Below, one piece after another: positions 24,082 to 35,000 of a stretch of DNA of 64,000 bases (its first letter is position 1; each line of letters opens with the position of its first letter). The notes under the pieces are model-generated. The model searched no databases and had not been told where the DNA came from. It was given only the letters and a program-made list of their open reading frames with translations. The translations under genes and the position numbers were made by a program. Origin of the DNA: Nemania diffusa (Eukaryota > Ascomycota > Sordariomycetes > Xylariales > Xylariaceae). The stretch spans positions 1,798,001 through 1,862,000 of the forward strand of contig JBBPUQ010000009.1 of NCBI GenBank assembly GCA_038501195.1, written 5' to 3'.

Positions 24082-25675
24082 TTGGAAACTATATCGAGTT
24101 GGTAGGAGACTTAGATGGTCACATAGTAATATGCACAAGACGGTAAAACTTTAGAATCGAGAGTATATCACTGAATAGGGAGACCTACCTGTATTTCTGT
24201 GAAATATACCGTGCGGGATAATCCGTACTTATCGTATTAAAATAGACCGTACGATCTACCCCTAGAAGCCTAACCAAATAGGCCCCTAGAGTAGGGAGGC
24301 GAAGCCTCCCGTAAAGAAGTGAACAGAAGAAAGCAACTTATACTCAAAAACGCGTGTGTTTTCTATAGGACTAAAAGTACAGGTAGCTCCAACAGGCTGC
24401 GCGATTTATAGGCTGGCACAAGCCACACTGCGTGTGGCTTGGGTGGCTTGATCGCCCACACTGTTGCAGTATATATAACTACTACGTATCTGTTATACGG
24501 CTAGACCTCTCACCTACATACACCTAGCCACCCAGGCAAGCCACAGACCTGGGACACCGGCTTCGGAGGAAGCTAACCACCGACTCCGGCCCATACAAGC
24601 AGGGTTGAAATTTAATAATACTAATTTAGTATTAGTCAGTACTAATACTAACTTAGTTTAGTATTACCTAGTACTAAAACTAACTTAATTTAGTACTACC
24701 TAGTACTAATACTAATACTAAAATACTAAAAAATACTAGTACTAAATACTAAGTACTAAAATCTACTGCTTAGCTACTATTTTAACTACTTACATTATAA
24801 AGCTACAGCTATAAGCCACAGCTGCGCACAGACTACTTGATTTACCTAAGCAATTATTCTTATATATAAGCGTTTACAGCTTATATAAGTAAATATTTTA
24901 GTACTTAGTATTATACTAAATACTAACTTAGTATTACTAAGATACTAAATTTCAACCCTGCATACAAGCCATCTCCCTGACCCTCACATGAATTAGCCTG
25001 AGACCTCTCGCTATATAGGCAAGGCTATTGGAGGAAGTAGGGCACGAGGCCTTAGGAGGTCTCGGAGGTCCTTATTGGAGGTTACGCAAGGGAGGCTGTT
25101 GTCATCCCTTCGGAATCTACAGAGTAGAGGCTATAGGGGCATAAATAAGTCCGGATCTTCCTGACTGAGGAGGAAGGAGAAGAGAGATCCATGGACCCTT
25201 AGAAGCCCAAGAGAATTATTAGCTGAATTGAACTTACTCCAAGTTCCTAGATATAGGCCCTTGTCACAGTATCCCAGGCCCTTTAGAAACAAGTTCAGTT
25301 ACTGATCTACACCTTGAATACACATTCTATACCTACCATCTCTAATACATTTAACAATCCCTTGTTCATAGAAGCAGTGAATTTGATCTTACAAGTGAAA
25401 TGTGTTCAGATAGTGCGACAGTCTCGTAAAAAAATTAAGATCCAGCTATTTATAGGTAACTCACACAGTCCTAATCCTTAGTCTAAATGCCAATACTTTA
25501 ACCATAGTTTGATATATTACTAAAAACGGAGAAAAATGTTCATTACTACCCCTCGATTCTTATACACACTGTAAAGAGCGTGGACCATTAGCAGACGTCA
25601 ATCTAGCTACATATACATGGACATAATAACTCTCGATATAATGCCTTCAGAGTGATCTTCTATTCGAACGGACTC
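24082..25675. other. Intergenic region holding a MITE and hairpins
   Basis: No gene is supported. It contains a perfect hairpin at 24420-24440 (AAGCCACAC, 3-nt loop, GTGTGGCTT), a hAT MITE at 24600-24960 and flanking sequence at about 24.24-25.4 kb that looks like an older repeat. The last part is the 3' region of the minus-strand P450. Confidence 0.5.
24600..24960. mobile_element. hAT-type MITE, 361 bp
   Basis: Terminal inverted repeats are exact over 15 nt: CAGGGTTGAAATTTA at the left end and its reverse complement at the right end. The element is flanked by 8-bp direct repeats CATACAAG at 24592-24599 and 24961-24968. An 8-bp target duplication with CAGGG-type ends is the signature of the hAT superfamily. 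The interior is AT-rich with repeated ACTAAT/TACTAA words and no coding capacity, so it would need a transposase supplied in trans. Confidence 0.85.
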
Positions 25676-27492
25676 TTACTCGATCTTCCTTAGCCTGACA
25701 TAACACTGCTGCGGGACTCGGGCAATCCCTTCACGTCCCGCAAAAGACGATAACTCCGCTGGCGTTTCTAATAACTGGAATTGCCAGACGAGCATTCCGA
25801 TAACGATCCTCATTTCCAAGTACGCCAACCTCCGCCCCCAGCACGTGCGTGGCCCGAGACCAAAAACTAGCTGCGGCCCAGCTGCACCATCAAACTCAAC
25901 ATCGTCTGCTAACAGGCCTTTACCGTCGTTTTTGTGAATAAGCCAGCGCTCCGGTATGAAACTAGCCAAATCATGCGACACGTCCCATTCGGCCTTAATT
26001 TTAGCGACGCGTGAGGTTGCCCGTCTCTTACTTTCGTCAACAGCGAGTGGTGGCGATAGGAAGCCCGGTCCGTTAGATATGAAGAAGACTTGGGTTCCCT
26101 TCTTGATAGGGCAACCCAATATTGTGGTATTGTAGAGGGCCTCGCGCGTGACAGGGACGGCATTTATGCGGAGCATTTCTTCGATCACAGCGTCAAGATA
26201 GGGTAGTTTAGCTTGCTGGATCTCATTAAAAGTGAATAGGCGTTTCTCTTCTCTCGCCAGAGACAGCGTTGCATATAAAACCGAGCGCAGCTTCTCTTGC
26301 ACGCAAGGATTGACCGTCAAATACTTTGTCAGCCACATCATTGCCCCACTCGTAGTGTGGTGACCGCCTATGATATTACCAAACATCTTGAGTAGCTGTC
26401 AGTGATCGAGTTTATATCATCAGGGCGCGAAATTCCTCTAGAACTCACCTCATCCCGGAAAACTTTGCTCTCAAAGTCGGGTGCACGGCCTTCCTTGTCT
26501 GCCCGAGAGGATTCCCGCATAATCATATGCTCAATGCCAGTCTCGACATGCCCTTCCCGATAGTTTTGTAAACCAATGAGCACCTGTTCCTTCAAAATGC
26601 GCTCTTTTTCGTCAAATATTTTCCTATGCCAGGCCTGTTTCGACCACCACCATGTCTGCAGCTGCGGTATAGTGGCGTTGATCGTCCGTTCTACAACATC
26701 GGCGGCCTTATATACGGAAATCAAGAAGTCGACCAGAGGAGCTTTTGGAAATACGACGGGAGATTCTAAGGTTTTATCCAAATGCGAATTCGAAGCGAAT
26801 ACCTTTTTCAAGAGATTAACTTGCGGGCCCAATGCTGTATGCAGCCAGTTTCTACCAAAGGCAAATTCCAGCATGACGTCTATTGAAGTATATTCAAAAT
26901 CTTCTTTGACGCTGAAAGGTCGCCCCTGTGCCACATACATCTTCAGATCGAACAGACACATGAGTTCAAGGCTCTTTTTATACGCCGCCGGGCCGACATG
27001 ACTATTCAGGAAAGTCGAGGTCATGAGATCCTGAATGAGCTGGCGATTGGTTTTGAACTCATCGCCAGTTATATATCTCCCGTGAAAAAAACCAATGGAG
27101 ATCATTCCATCTGATATGAAAGAAGACTTATCGAACTCGCGGCGGCGCGTCAGAATGTCTCGTGACTCACGATAGTCGGACAAGAGAATCCAGGGTTCTC
27201 CAAAAGGCCGTATGAAGATCTGGCATATGGGTGAGTTCATTTTCCTTACTTGTTTGGCGCACCACACTCGGAACTCGCCAGTGACGGTAACTTCTTTGAT
27301 CATTGCCGGGAGGTCGCCAAGGAGTGACTTTGTTGCCTCCGGGTTGAACGCAATGCCCGGTATGGGCTTGGGGAGAAGCCATCGGTATAACCCATAGAGA
27401 CTGCAAAAGACGAAGCCTAGGGCGGCAAGTACGGGAGAAGTCTTGAAACCGTCATGACTGGTAGTGATATTGCTGTAGTTCAAAGCAAACAT
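25676..27492 (-). CDS. Cytochrome P450
   Basis: A heme monooxygenase anchored in the ER membrane. Exons 27492-26449 and 26386-25676 give 584 aa, somewhat long for a P450. The 62-nt intron has GTGAGT, a CTGAC branch and AAG. A hydrophobic anchor (VLAALGFVFCSLYGLYRWLL) is followed by PKPIPG. The I-helix reads GGHHTTSG, the K-helix ExxR is EEMLR (about 418-421), the PERF-type motif is FIPERW, and the heme loop is FGLGPRTCWG with Cys530. All key motifs are intact. It is divergently transcribed from the FAD oxidase, with TCGGCCGA midway between them. A run of 17 C lies in its leader, 6 nt before the ATG. It is likely a tailoring oxidase; the substrate is unknown. Confidence 0.9.
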
Positions 27493-27497
27493 GGCTT

Positions 27498-27514
27498 GGG
27501 GGGGGGGGGGGGGG
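27498..27514 (+). repeat. G17 homopolymer (C17 in the P450 leader)
   Basis: Seventeen consecutive G on the plus strand, ending 6 nt from the P450 start codon on the other strand. Length in this assembly is uncertain because such runs are error-prone. Confidence 0.85.
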
Positions 27515-27891
27515 TCTCTTGTGGAGTTTCCACCTCGGGTTATTTGTACAAATATTAGTTCTGTATGAGGAGGGGGGTCCTCACGTACTAAGCGAGGAGG
27601 CCTTAGGAATCAAGAAAAGAGCCCTAAATCTATACTGCAACCTAGCGACTACTCTGCAGACTTATATATGACCTATATTCACTCTAGAACTAAATCTACC
27701 GACATCGCTGAAGGTGAACTCGTCCGGGCAGCGAGACAATATGGAACTAGTTACTTTTTACTAATTGCCAAAAATAATCCAAACTGCGCAGGAATATACT
27801 GGTATAAAATTAAAATTAATCCAAGTTGCGTTATTGGCGGTCGGCGCTGGGGAGCCCGCGCGGATCGGCGTTGATGTTGTAATCCTCTCCC

Positions 27892-27899
27892 TCGGCCGA
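27892..27899. promoter_or_regulatory. Candidate cluster regulator site TCGGCCGA (P450/FAD oxidase)
   Basis: The exact palindrome lies at the centre of the divergent promoter, so one bound regulator could serve both genes. It is followed by C, giving CTCGGCCGAC, close to the GTCGGCCGAC found between the O-methyltransferase and PKS genes. Confidence 0.55.
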
Positions 27900-28286
27900 C
27901 GCTTCGGGCTGCCAAATTAGGCAAAGTTTTTCTTTTGCGGTTTATTGGCACCCTGTATTCATTCCTATTCTCTAAGAAGTCCTTCACCCTAGTAAAACCA
28001 CGATGGATTCCAGTGGCGCAGATAATTTTAGAAACTGTAATCCAAATCCTTTTCGTGTACAGAACGATTAGCAGACCACGGGTTTTCCGTGTTGGATTCC
28101 TATATTCCAAGTTGCAACATGCTACCAGAAGTGGAAGTCTGTGAGGTTCGCTGTTCATACGAACATGTACATATATCCCCCATTTCTGAGGCCTCGAAAT
28201 TATATTCACGACGGTTGTTAAATCAGCTGTATTAGCAAATAATTAATGTACGTGTCCGTTAGCTTACGCTCATACACAAAAACAAC

Positions 28287-29878
28287 ATGAGGTTTAGCTC
28301 CTCTCTCGGCTGTGGCCTCGCCTTACTCCGGGCTTTAGTGGCGAGTGCCGGTATTCCCAGCTACTTCCAAAAGTTTCCGGTCACTCGTAGCGAAATAAAT
28401 GCGGCAACGGTGCTCCGAGAGCTTGGAAGGCGGATTTCAAGCAACACTATCCTCTATGGGCCCTCAGATAGTCGATATGCGAATGCTACAGCAAGATGGA
28501 ACGACTTCGCCATCCCTCAAATCCAAGTTGTTGTTGTGGCTGGTGAGGAATCTGACGTATCGACTATTGTGAGTATTCTCGTTTATGCGTCGAGTTCGAA
28601 TTACTGATTACGTTGAAGGTCCGATACTGCAACGAAAACAGCCTCGAGTTTCTTGCCATAAACGGAGGTCACGGTAACGGGAAAAGTCTCGGGTCTTTCA
28701 AGGGGATTCAGATTAACTTGAAAAATCTTCGAAATATATCTATCCAAGATGATGGAAAGACGGCCTGGTTCGGAGGTGGTGTTTACGATGGAGAGGCCAA
28801 TAGCTATCTCTGGGACCAAGGCTACCTTGTTACTACCGGCTCTTGTGACTGCGTTGGCATGATGGGTGCAGGGCTTGGGGGCGGCCATGGACGTCTTGAA
28901 GGTCCCTACGGCATGATTAGCGACAATATCGTCCAACTGCACGTTGTTCTTGGCAATGGACATGCTGTGGTCGTCAACGAAACTAGCCATAGTGATCTGC
29001 TATGGGCAATGAAAGGCGCCGGCCACAACTTCGGCATTGTTACGAGTTTTGAGATGCAGATTTATCCTAACGATCTTGAAACTTGGCATTACCATAGCTA
29101 CATCTGGACAGGAGACAAACTCGAAGCCGTCTTTACAGCTCTAAACAATCTCCAAGGAAACGGGACTACGCCCGTAAATATGACAACTAATTTCGGGAAT
29201 TTTGCCATGAATACCTCTATTACCGACACGGAACCGGTTATTTGCTGGACCTTTGCTTATCGTGGAAGCTCCGAAGAGGCCGAGGGTTACTTGACCGAAT
29301 TGAATGCTATCGAGGCCGTGCACGAGGAATACGACGACATACCCTATCCAGAAATCGCATCAGCTCAGCAGACGGGTGTAGATGACTTTATATGTCAGGA
29401 TGGCTATACCCGCATCACCGCTACCGCGGGCTTGCAGGTGTACAACTTGACAGCGGAGCGCAACATCTTCGACAGATTCACGCAAATTATTGCGAGAAAC
29501 CCGATACTCGCAGCTGGAGGTGTCATCCTCCATGAGGGCTACTCGACCGAGGGGGTGACATCAGTGAGCTCCGACTCCTCTGCATACCCTTTCCGCGATG
29601 ACCACCACCTGATGCTGGTGCAGATCATCGTACCACCGGGCAATGCCACCATTGAGAAGGCTGCTTGGGATTGGGCCCTCGAGGTCAGAGCCCAGTGGAA
29701 TGACGGTCAGCCAGGTCGACCCATCAATGCATATGTCAACTATGCCAATGGCTTTGAGCCTTTACATCAGATGTATGGGCATGAGGCTTGGCGGCTAAAA
29801 AAGCTTCGTAAACTCAAGGCTAAGTACGATCCCTCTAATCGTTTCCGGTACTACAACCCCATTATTAAAGGGACCTGA
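28287..29878 (+). CDS. Secreted BBE-like FAD-linked oxidase
   Basis: A flavoenzyme of the berberine-bridge/PCMH family, which oxidises alcohols, amines or sugars and can drive ring closures. Exons 28287-28568 and 28619-29878 give 513 aa; the 50-nt intron has GTGAGT and AAG. The first 20-25 residues look like a signal peptide, and several N-glycosylation sites (NATA, NMTT, NTSI) fit a secretory route. The FAD domain contains INGGHG, with His112 as the probable 8-alpha-histidyl ligand. GSCDCVG holds Cys170 at the position of the second, 6-S-cysteinyl link, followed by LGGGHGRLEGPYG. The C-terminal BBE motif is KYDPSNRFRYYNP. The gene appears intact. Solanapyrone synthase Sol5 belongs to this broad family, which makes a cyclisation role worth testing. 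Confidence 0.9.
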
Positions 29879-30175
29879 TAGAGTCAGTTCATAAGCAGAA
29901 GGCCTGTCGGGATTCGAACTAAGAAAGGCATTCAGCTACTAGATACTGAGCGGCTGATAAGGATTTTCTAAGTTTTCTAATGGAGGCCTGGCTAGACATA
30001 GTATCTCGAGCTATCCATATATGAGCAGGGGGCACACATTTAAACAGAATTCTTCTCGGAATATATTTTGAGCTCTTTTGGCTGTTGTTATACCGTTGCC
30101 CTAGATAAGCTATGCTTGCCACCCCGCGGAAATAAAATTCATGCTCACAAGTTCACCACCATGCTATGGTGGTGC
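29879..30175. other. 3' flank between the FAD oxidase and the transposon
   Basis: No gene is seen. A TTCGAAC-containing stretch at about 29,913 resembles a tRNA T-loop on the minus strand, but no arms pair around it. The retrotransposon target duplication begins at 30176. Confidence 0.5.
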
Positions 30176-30180
30176 TTGGT
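30176..30180 (+). repeat. Target-site duplication TTGGT, left
   Basis: Identical to 43589-43593 on the other side of the outer retrotransposon. It shows insertion by an integrase making a 5-bp stagger. Confidence 0.85.
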
Positions 30181-30506
30181 TGTGACAAGGGCTGGATTTA
30201 TAGGGCTTGGAACAAGGTCTGTATTCAACTAATAAATCACTTTGGTTTTACAAGGTTTATGATTCTCTTTTTCTTTTTAGTTAAGAGAAATCAGTCCCTT
30301 AAGTACCCAAAGGTCCCAAGCTACAGTTTATACATTTTAATACCTTTTAAAACTGTTAGTTATTTTTATATATAGTTGTAAGTTTAAGTAATCTTTTTTT
30401 TTTAATAGCTTTTATATAAGTAGATAAATTTAAAACTATTAAGCGTATATATATATAACTAGTTAATAGTATTTTATAAATTTTAAATAGTTTTAACTAT
30501 ATAATA
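30181..30506. repeat. Left LTR of outer element
   Basis: 326 nt. The first part keeps its G and C (GGGCTGGATTTATAGGGC), while the end is fully converted to A/T. It aligns without gaps in length to the right LTR; differences are transitions. Confidence 0.88.
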
Positions 30507-31221
30507 TTATATTTTTTTTTTTTTATATTTGTTTTTAAGTATAACAATTAATTTTAGTTAATTAAAAAGCTAATATAATTATTATTATTAACATAGATGT
30601 TTTTAAGCTTTTTTAAATATTATATATAGAATTTTTTAATTATTTGTTTAGTTTTAAAACTATATAAATATTTATAAAGTTTTTAAATTTAATACTATTT
30701 AATAAGCTAATTTTTTTATTTAATAAAATATTTTATATATTTTTAAGTTTTTATAAAATTTATTATTTTGTTAATATAATATTTATTAATAGTTTTTATA
30801 AATTTAGTTTTATATAAAACTTAATTAAAATTAAATAATATTTAATTGTTAATATAATATAGCTTTATAAACAAAATATAAAATAAATTGTAAATTTTTT
30901 ATTTTTTAAATAAAATAAATTTAAAAATAATAAAAAAAATTATTTTTTAAATTTTAAAAAGTTTTAATATTTTATTATTAAATTTTTTAATAAATTGTTT
31001 AGTTTTAATATATTATATATTTAATATAACTAATTAGTTCTTTTTATATATAGAGGTTTTTTTTTATATTTATTAGTTTATTTTTTTATTTTTTTATAGT
31101 TTGTTTTAAAATAAACTTTAGTTTTTTTATAAACTTAGATTATTTAGTAAATATATAATTAATTATTTAAATTATAAAAAATACTAAGAAATAGATTATA
31201 AGCTATAAAATAAAAGCTATA

Positions 31222-31401
31222 TGTTATGGAGTAGGAAAAACTATAGGTCAGGTACAATACAATAAGTAGTATATAGCTAGTAGTGTGTATCATACAAGAC
31301 TAAAGCTTGAAAGAAAGAAGAATCTCCTCCGAGACATGTGCGGAATAGATATGTACAAGTATACCAGTACTCTCTTAGATCCTAGCCCTTGGATCCTGAC
31401 A
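31222..31401 (+). mobile_element. Unmutated solo LTR, 180 bp
   Basis: A 180-nt island of normal base composition inside A/T-only sequence. It starts TGTTATGGAG and ends GATCCTGACA, and is flanked by 5-bp duplications CTATA at 31217-31221 and 31402-31406. This is a complete solo LTR: insertion of an element followed by recombination between its LTRs. It is unrelated to the two LTR pairs around it. The lack of RIP suggests it arrived after the host element was mutated, or was too short to be detected by RIP. Confidence 0.85.
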
Positions 31402-31698
31402 CTATAGTTAATATAAAAAAAAGTTATATATATAAATAATAAAATTATATTATTATATATAAACTTTATAGTTAATAAAAGATTTTTTTAGTTTAATATT
31501 TTATAATTTGTAAAAATATATAAATAAGCTTTAAAAAATTAGTTTAATTGTTTAATTTAACTATTAATTTAAAAATAAAATATTATATTTATATAAAATT
31601 TAATATTTATTAGTTTAAAAAAATCTTTTTATAAATATATTATAAATTTAAAGTTTTTATTAAATATTATATTAAAAAAAATATTATAATACTTTTAA

Positions 31699-32006
31699 TA
31701 TTGAACTAATAACTTAACAGGACCTGTACGTATGCACTAAGTACGTACAACCAGAACTTGAACTAGGACTTTTATCAAGTAACCAAATAAAAAAAAAATA
31801 CATGGACCTACTGGGACCCATAGGACCCACAGGTCCCACGCATACATATATGTAAATAACCTGCGTATAACCCTTTTAGTCGTACTTTTTTTTGTAAAAT
31901 ATATATATAAATTAATATAGAACTTTAGAACTTAAAAACAAACCTTAAACCTTACAAATTACTCCGAATTTTTTTGTATATATATATATAAAAAGTTCTA
32001 TTAATA
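31699..32006 (+). repeat. Left LTR of nested element
   Basis: 308 nt. It retains islands such as GGACCTGTACGTATGCAC and GGACCCATAGGACCCACAGG that are A/T-converted in the right copy. These contrasts are nearly all C-to-T or G-to-A. Confidence 0.75.
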
Positions 32007-35000
32007 CTAATTAATAATTATAAAATACAATTATAAATTAGCAAAGTAAAAAAGCAAAAACTAGTTATTATTAAAAATAACTTTTGTATTATATTTTTTT
32101 TTTTTTTATATAAAAAATAAATTATTATTTTTATTAATTAGCTAAAAATATATTAAATTAACTATTAAATAAACAAAACTTAACTATTATAAAATTAAAG
32201 TTTTTTTTATAATAGTTTAGTTAATTTTTATATAAAAATTAACAAAATTATAAATTATTTTATATATTTATTTTTTTAACTATTTTATTTATTTTATAAC
32301 TTTTATTTTTTTATTTTTTATAATTATGTTAATACTAATAATAAAAGCAGCAGTAGTAGCAGCAGCTGTAACAACTAAACAAATTTAAAACAACAATTTA
32401 GCAGTTTTATATAATAAAAATAATTTTATATATAAAAATATAATTAAAAGTAATAATATTTAAATAAAAATTTTAAAAAAAAAACCAAATTTAAAATATT
32501 AAAATATAACTATTAACTTTAATACTTTTTTAAAACTTATAAAATTAACAATATATTTTATATAATATTTATATACTTATATATAACTAAAAGTTAAAAA
32601 TAAACAGTTTATATAAATATTTATAATAAATTTTAACAAATAAATAAAACTTATATTTATAAATATTAGTTATATATTTAAACAAAAATTTAATATTATA
32701 ATTAAATATAATTTAAATATTTAATTATATAATATAATATATAATAACAAGTTTATTTATATTTTTAAAAAATATAAAAATAAAAATAATAACAAATTAA
32801 ACAATAATATATTTATATAAACAGTATTAGTTTTAACATTTATATTAGCAAATATATTAAAACTTTTTGTTATATAAACAAATTTTTTAATATTATAACT
32901 AGTTATATTAAAACTAATAATATTAATATATTATATAATATTTAATATAAATAATTAAATATTTAGTTTTTTTGTATAAATAAAAACTTAAAAACTTATA
33001 TTTATTTTTAAAATTTTTACTATATATTTTATACTTTTACTTATATATAAAAATCAATTATATAAACTTTTTTTTATTTAAATTATTTATAATAGTTTAA
33101 TTAAAACAGTTTAATTTATTATATTTACTAAAATATAACGATTTAATTAAAATTATAATAATAAACTATATAATATATTATATAATAAAGTTTAAATTTT
33201 TATTTCGATATATTATTAATTTGAAATTATTAAAAAACAATATTATATAGTATTTTTTTTTATATTAAAAAAAAAAGTTAAACAATATTATTTTAATTAT
33301 ATTAGTTTAATATATAAATAAAACAAAATTTATATAATATTTAATAATTATTTTAATATAATAATTAATTATAGTTAATATTAAATTAATTAAACTATTA
33401 TTACTTTTATATAAATAAAACAAAATAATTTAATAAAAATAATATTTAAAATATTAAAAACTATAATTAATAAGTTTTAATTTATATAATATGTTTTAAA
33501 ATTTAATTATTATAAAAAAATATTATTTTATATAACAGTTATACAAATATATTTTAATATATTTAAGTTTAAACTTATTTTAATTAATTAAAAATTTATA
33601 TATAAAGCTTTATTTTTTAATTTATAAACAGTATTATAAATTTTTTTTAATTAAAAAATAAATTATTATTATATAACAAATATTTATTTTGTTAATAAAT
33701 AATATAATATTAAATATTTAAAACGATTATATAATTATAGCTTTAAAAAAAACTTTTATTAAAAACTATAGCAATTATATAATAAAAATAATAAAAGTAA
33801 TAAAAAATACTTTATTTATAAAAAACTTAATTATTAGTTTATTAATTATAGTTAATAAAAAAAATCAAAAGTAAAAAAGCAATATTTTGTTATATATAAT
33901 ATTTTAAAATAAAAAACTTTATTATATAAAAAATATAATATATTTGTATTAAATTACAAAAGTAATAAAAATTTTTTATATAATAATAAATTTAATAACA
34001 ATTTAAATTTTAAAACTAAAAACAAAATAGTTTAATTTTTAATAAATTTAATATATTTTTATTATATAATAGAAAAAAATATATATATTTAAAATTAAAT
34101 GTTAATATTAAATAATTTTTATTTAAATAATTAATATAGTACAAAATATTAAAATATTTTATAAAATATTAATATAATTAAAATTTTAATTATTAAAAAA
34201 ACTTAAATTAAAATTTTTATATAAAAAAACTTTTTTATACAAATAAATTAAATTTTAAATAATATAACAATTTAATTTAATAATATTAAAAGTTTTAAAG
34301 TTATAAATATTATAACGATTTTAATATTAATTAAACTAATTAAATTTTATATTTTAAATATACTGATTTTATTTTTATTATTGTTATAAAATATAAATTA
34401 ACTATATGTTTATTTTAATAATATATAAAATATAATTATATAATAAAATAATATAATAATATTAATTATATAAAAATAAAAACATTTGTTTTTTAATATT
34501 AATTAATTAAAAGTTATAAGTTATTTTATAAAACAAAAATTTTAAAAATTATATTGTTAATTTAAATATTTTTATATAAAAAAATTTATAAAATTATTAT
34601 AAAAAACTAAATATAATAATATTAATATTTTAATATTTTAAAAAATTAAAAAGTTTTGTTATTATTATTAATTATATAACTAAATTTTAAAAAAATTTAA
34701 ATTTTTACTAAAAAACAAATATAATTTTAATTATAAAATTATTATTAATATTATATAAATTAACAAATAATTAATTTTATATATAATTAATATAAATATT
34801 TTATTTTAAACAGTTAAATTTTTAAAGTTTTTAAATATATATAATATTTAAAACATATTATATTAATATTAAATTTTAATATATTAAAAACTATTTAATT
34901 ATATTATATATAATTTTAATATAAATTTTTTGTTTAAAAAATTTTGTAATAATATATAACTAGTTAAAACTTTATATAAAAAAATATTTATTAAAATATA

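Larger units (their letters stand above)
27493..28286. promoter_or_regulatory. Bidirectional promoter, P450 / FAD oxidase
   Basis: 794 nt between two divergent starts. It contains the G17 tract at the P450 end and TCGGCCGA at 27892-27899, about 390-400 nt from either ATG. The open frames inside it have no recognisable domain. Confidence 0.65.

Noticed and set aside
27751..28209. 152-codon open frame on the minus strand in the P450/FAD oxidase promoter
   Set aside because: It has no recognisable domain, basic low-complexity content, and overlaps a divergent promoter with a regulator site.
29900..29930. Possible tRNA on the minus strand (TTCGAATC-like loop)
   Set aside because: The bases either side of the loop do not pair, and no acceptor or anticodon arm can be drawn.
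32330..32400. AGC/CAG-rich patch in the RIP island as a possible coding remnant
   Set aside because: It is a short run of repeated triplets surrounded by stops in all frames; no protein similarity can be claimed.
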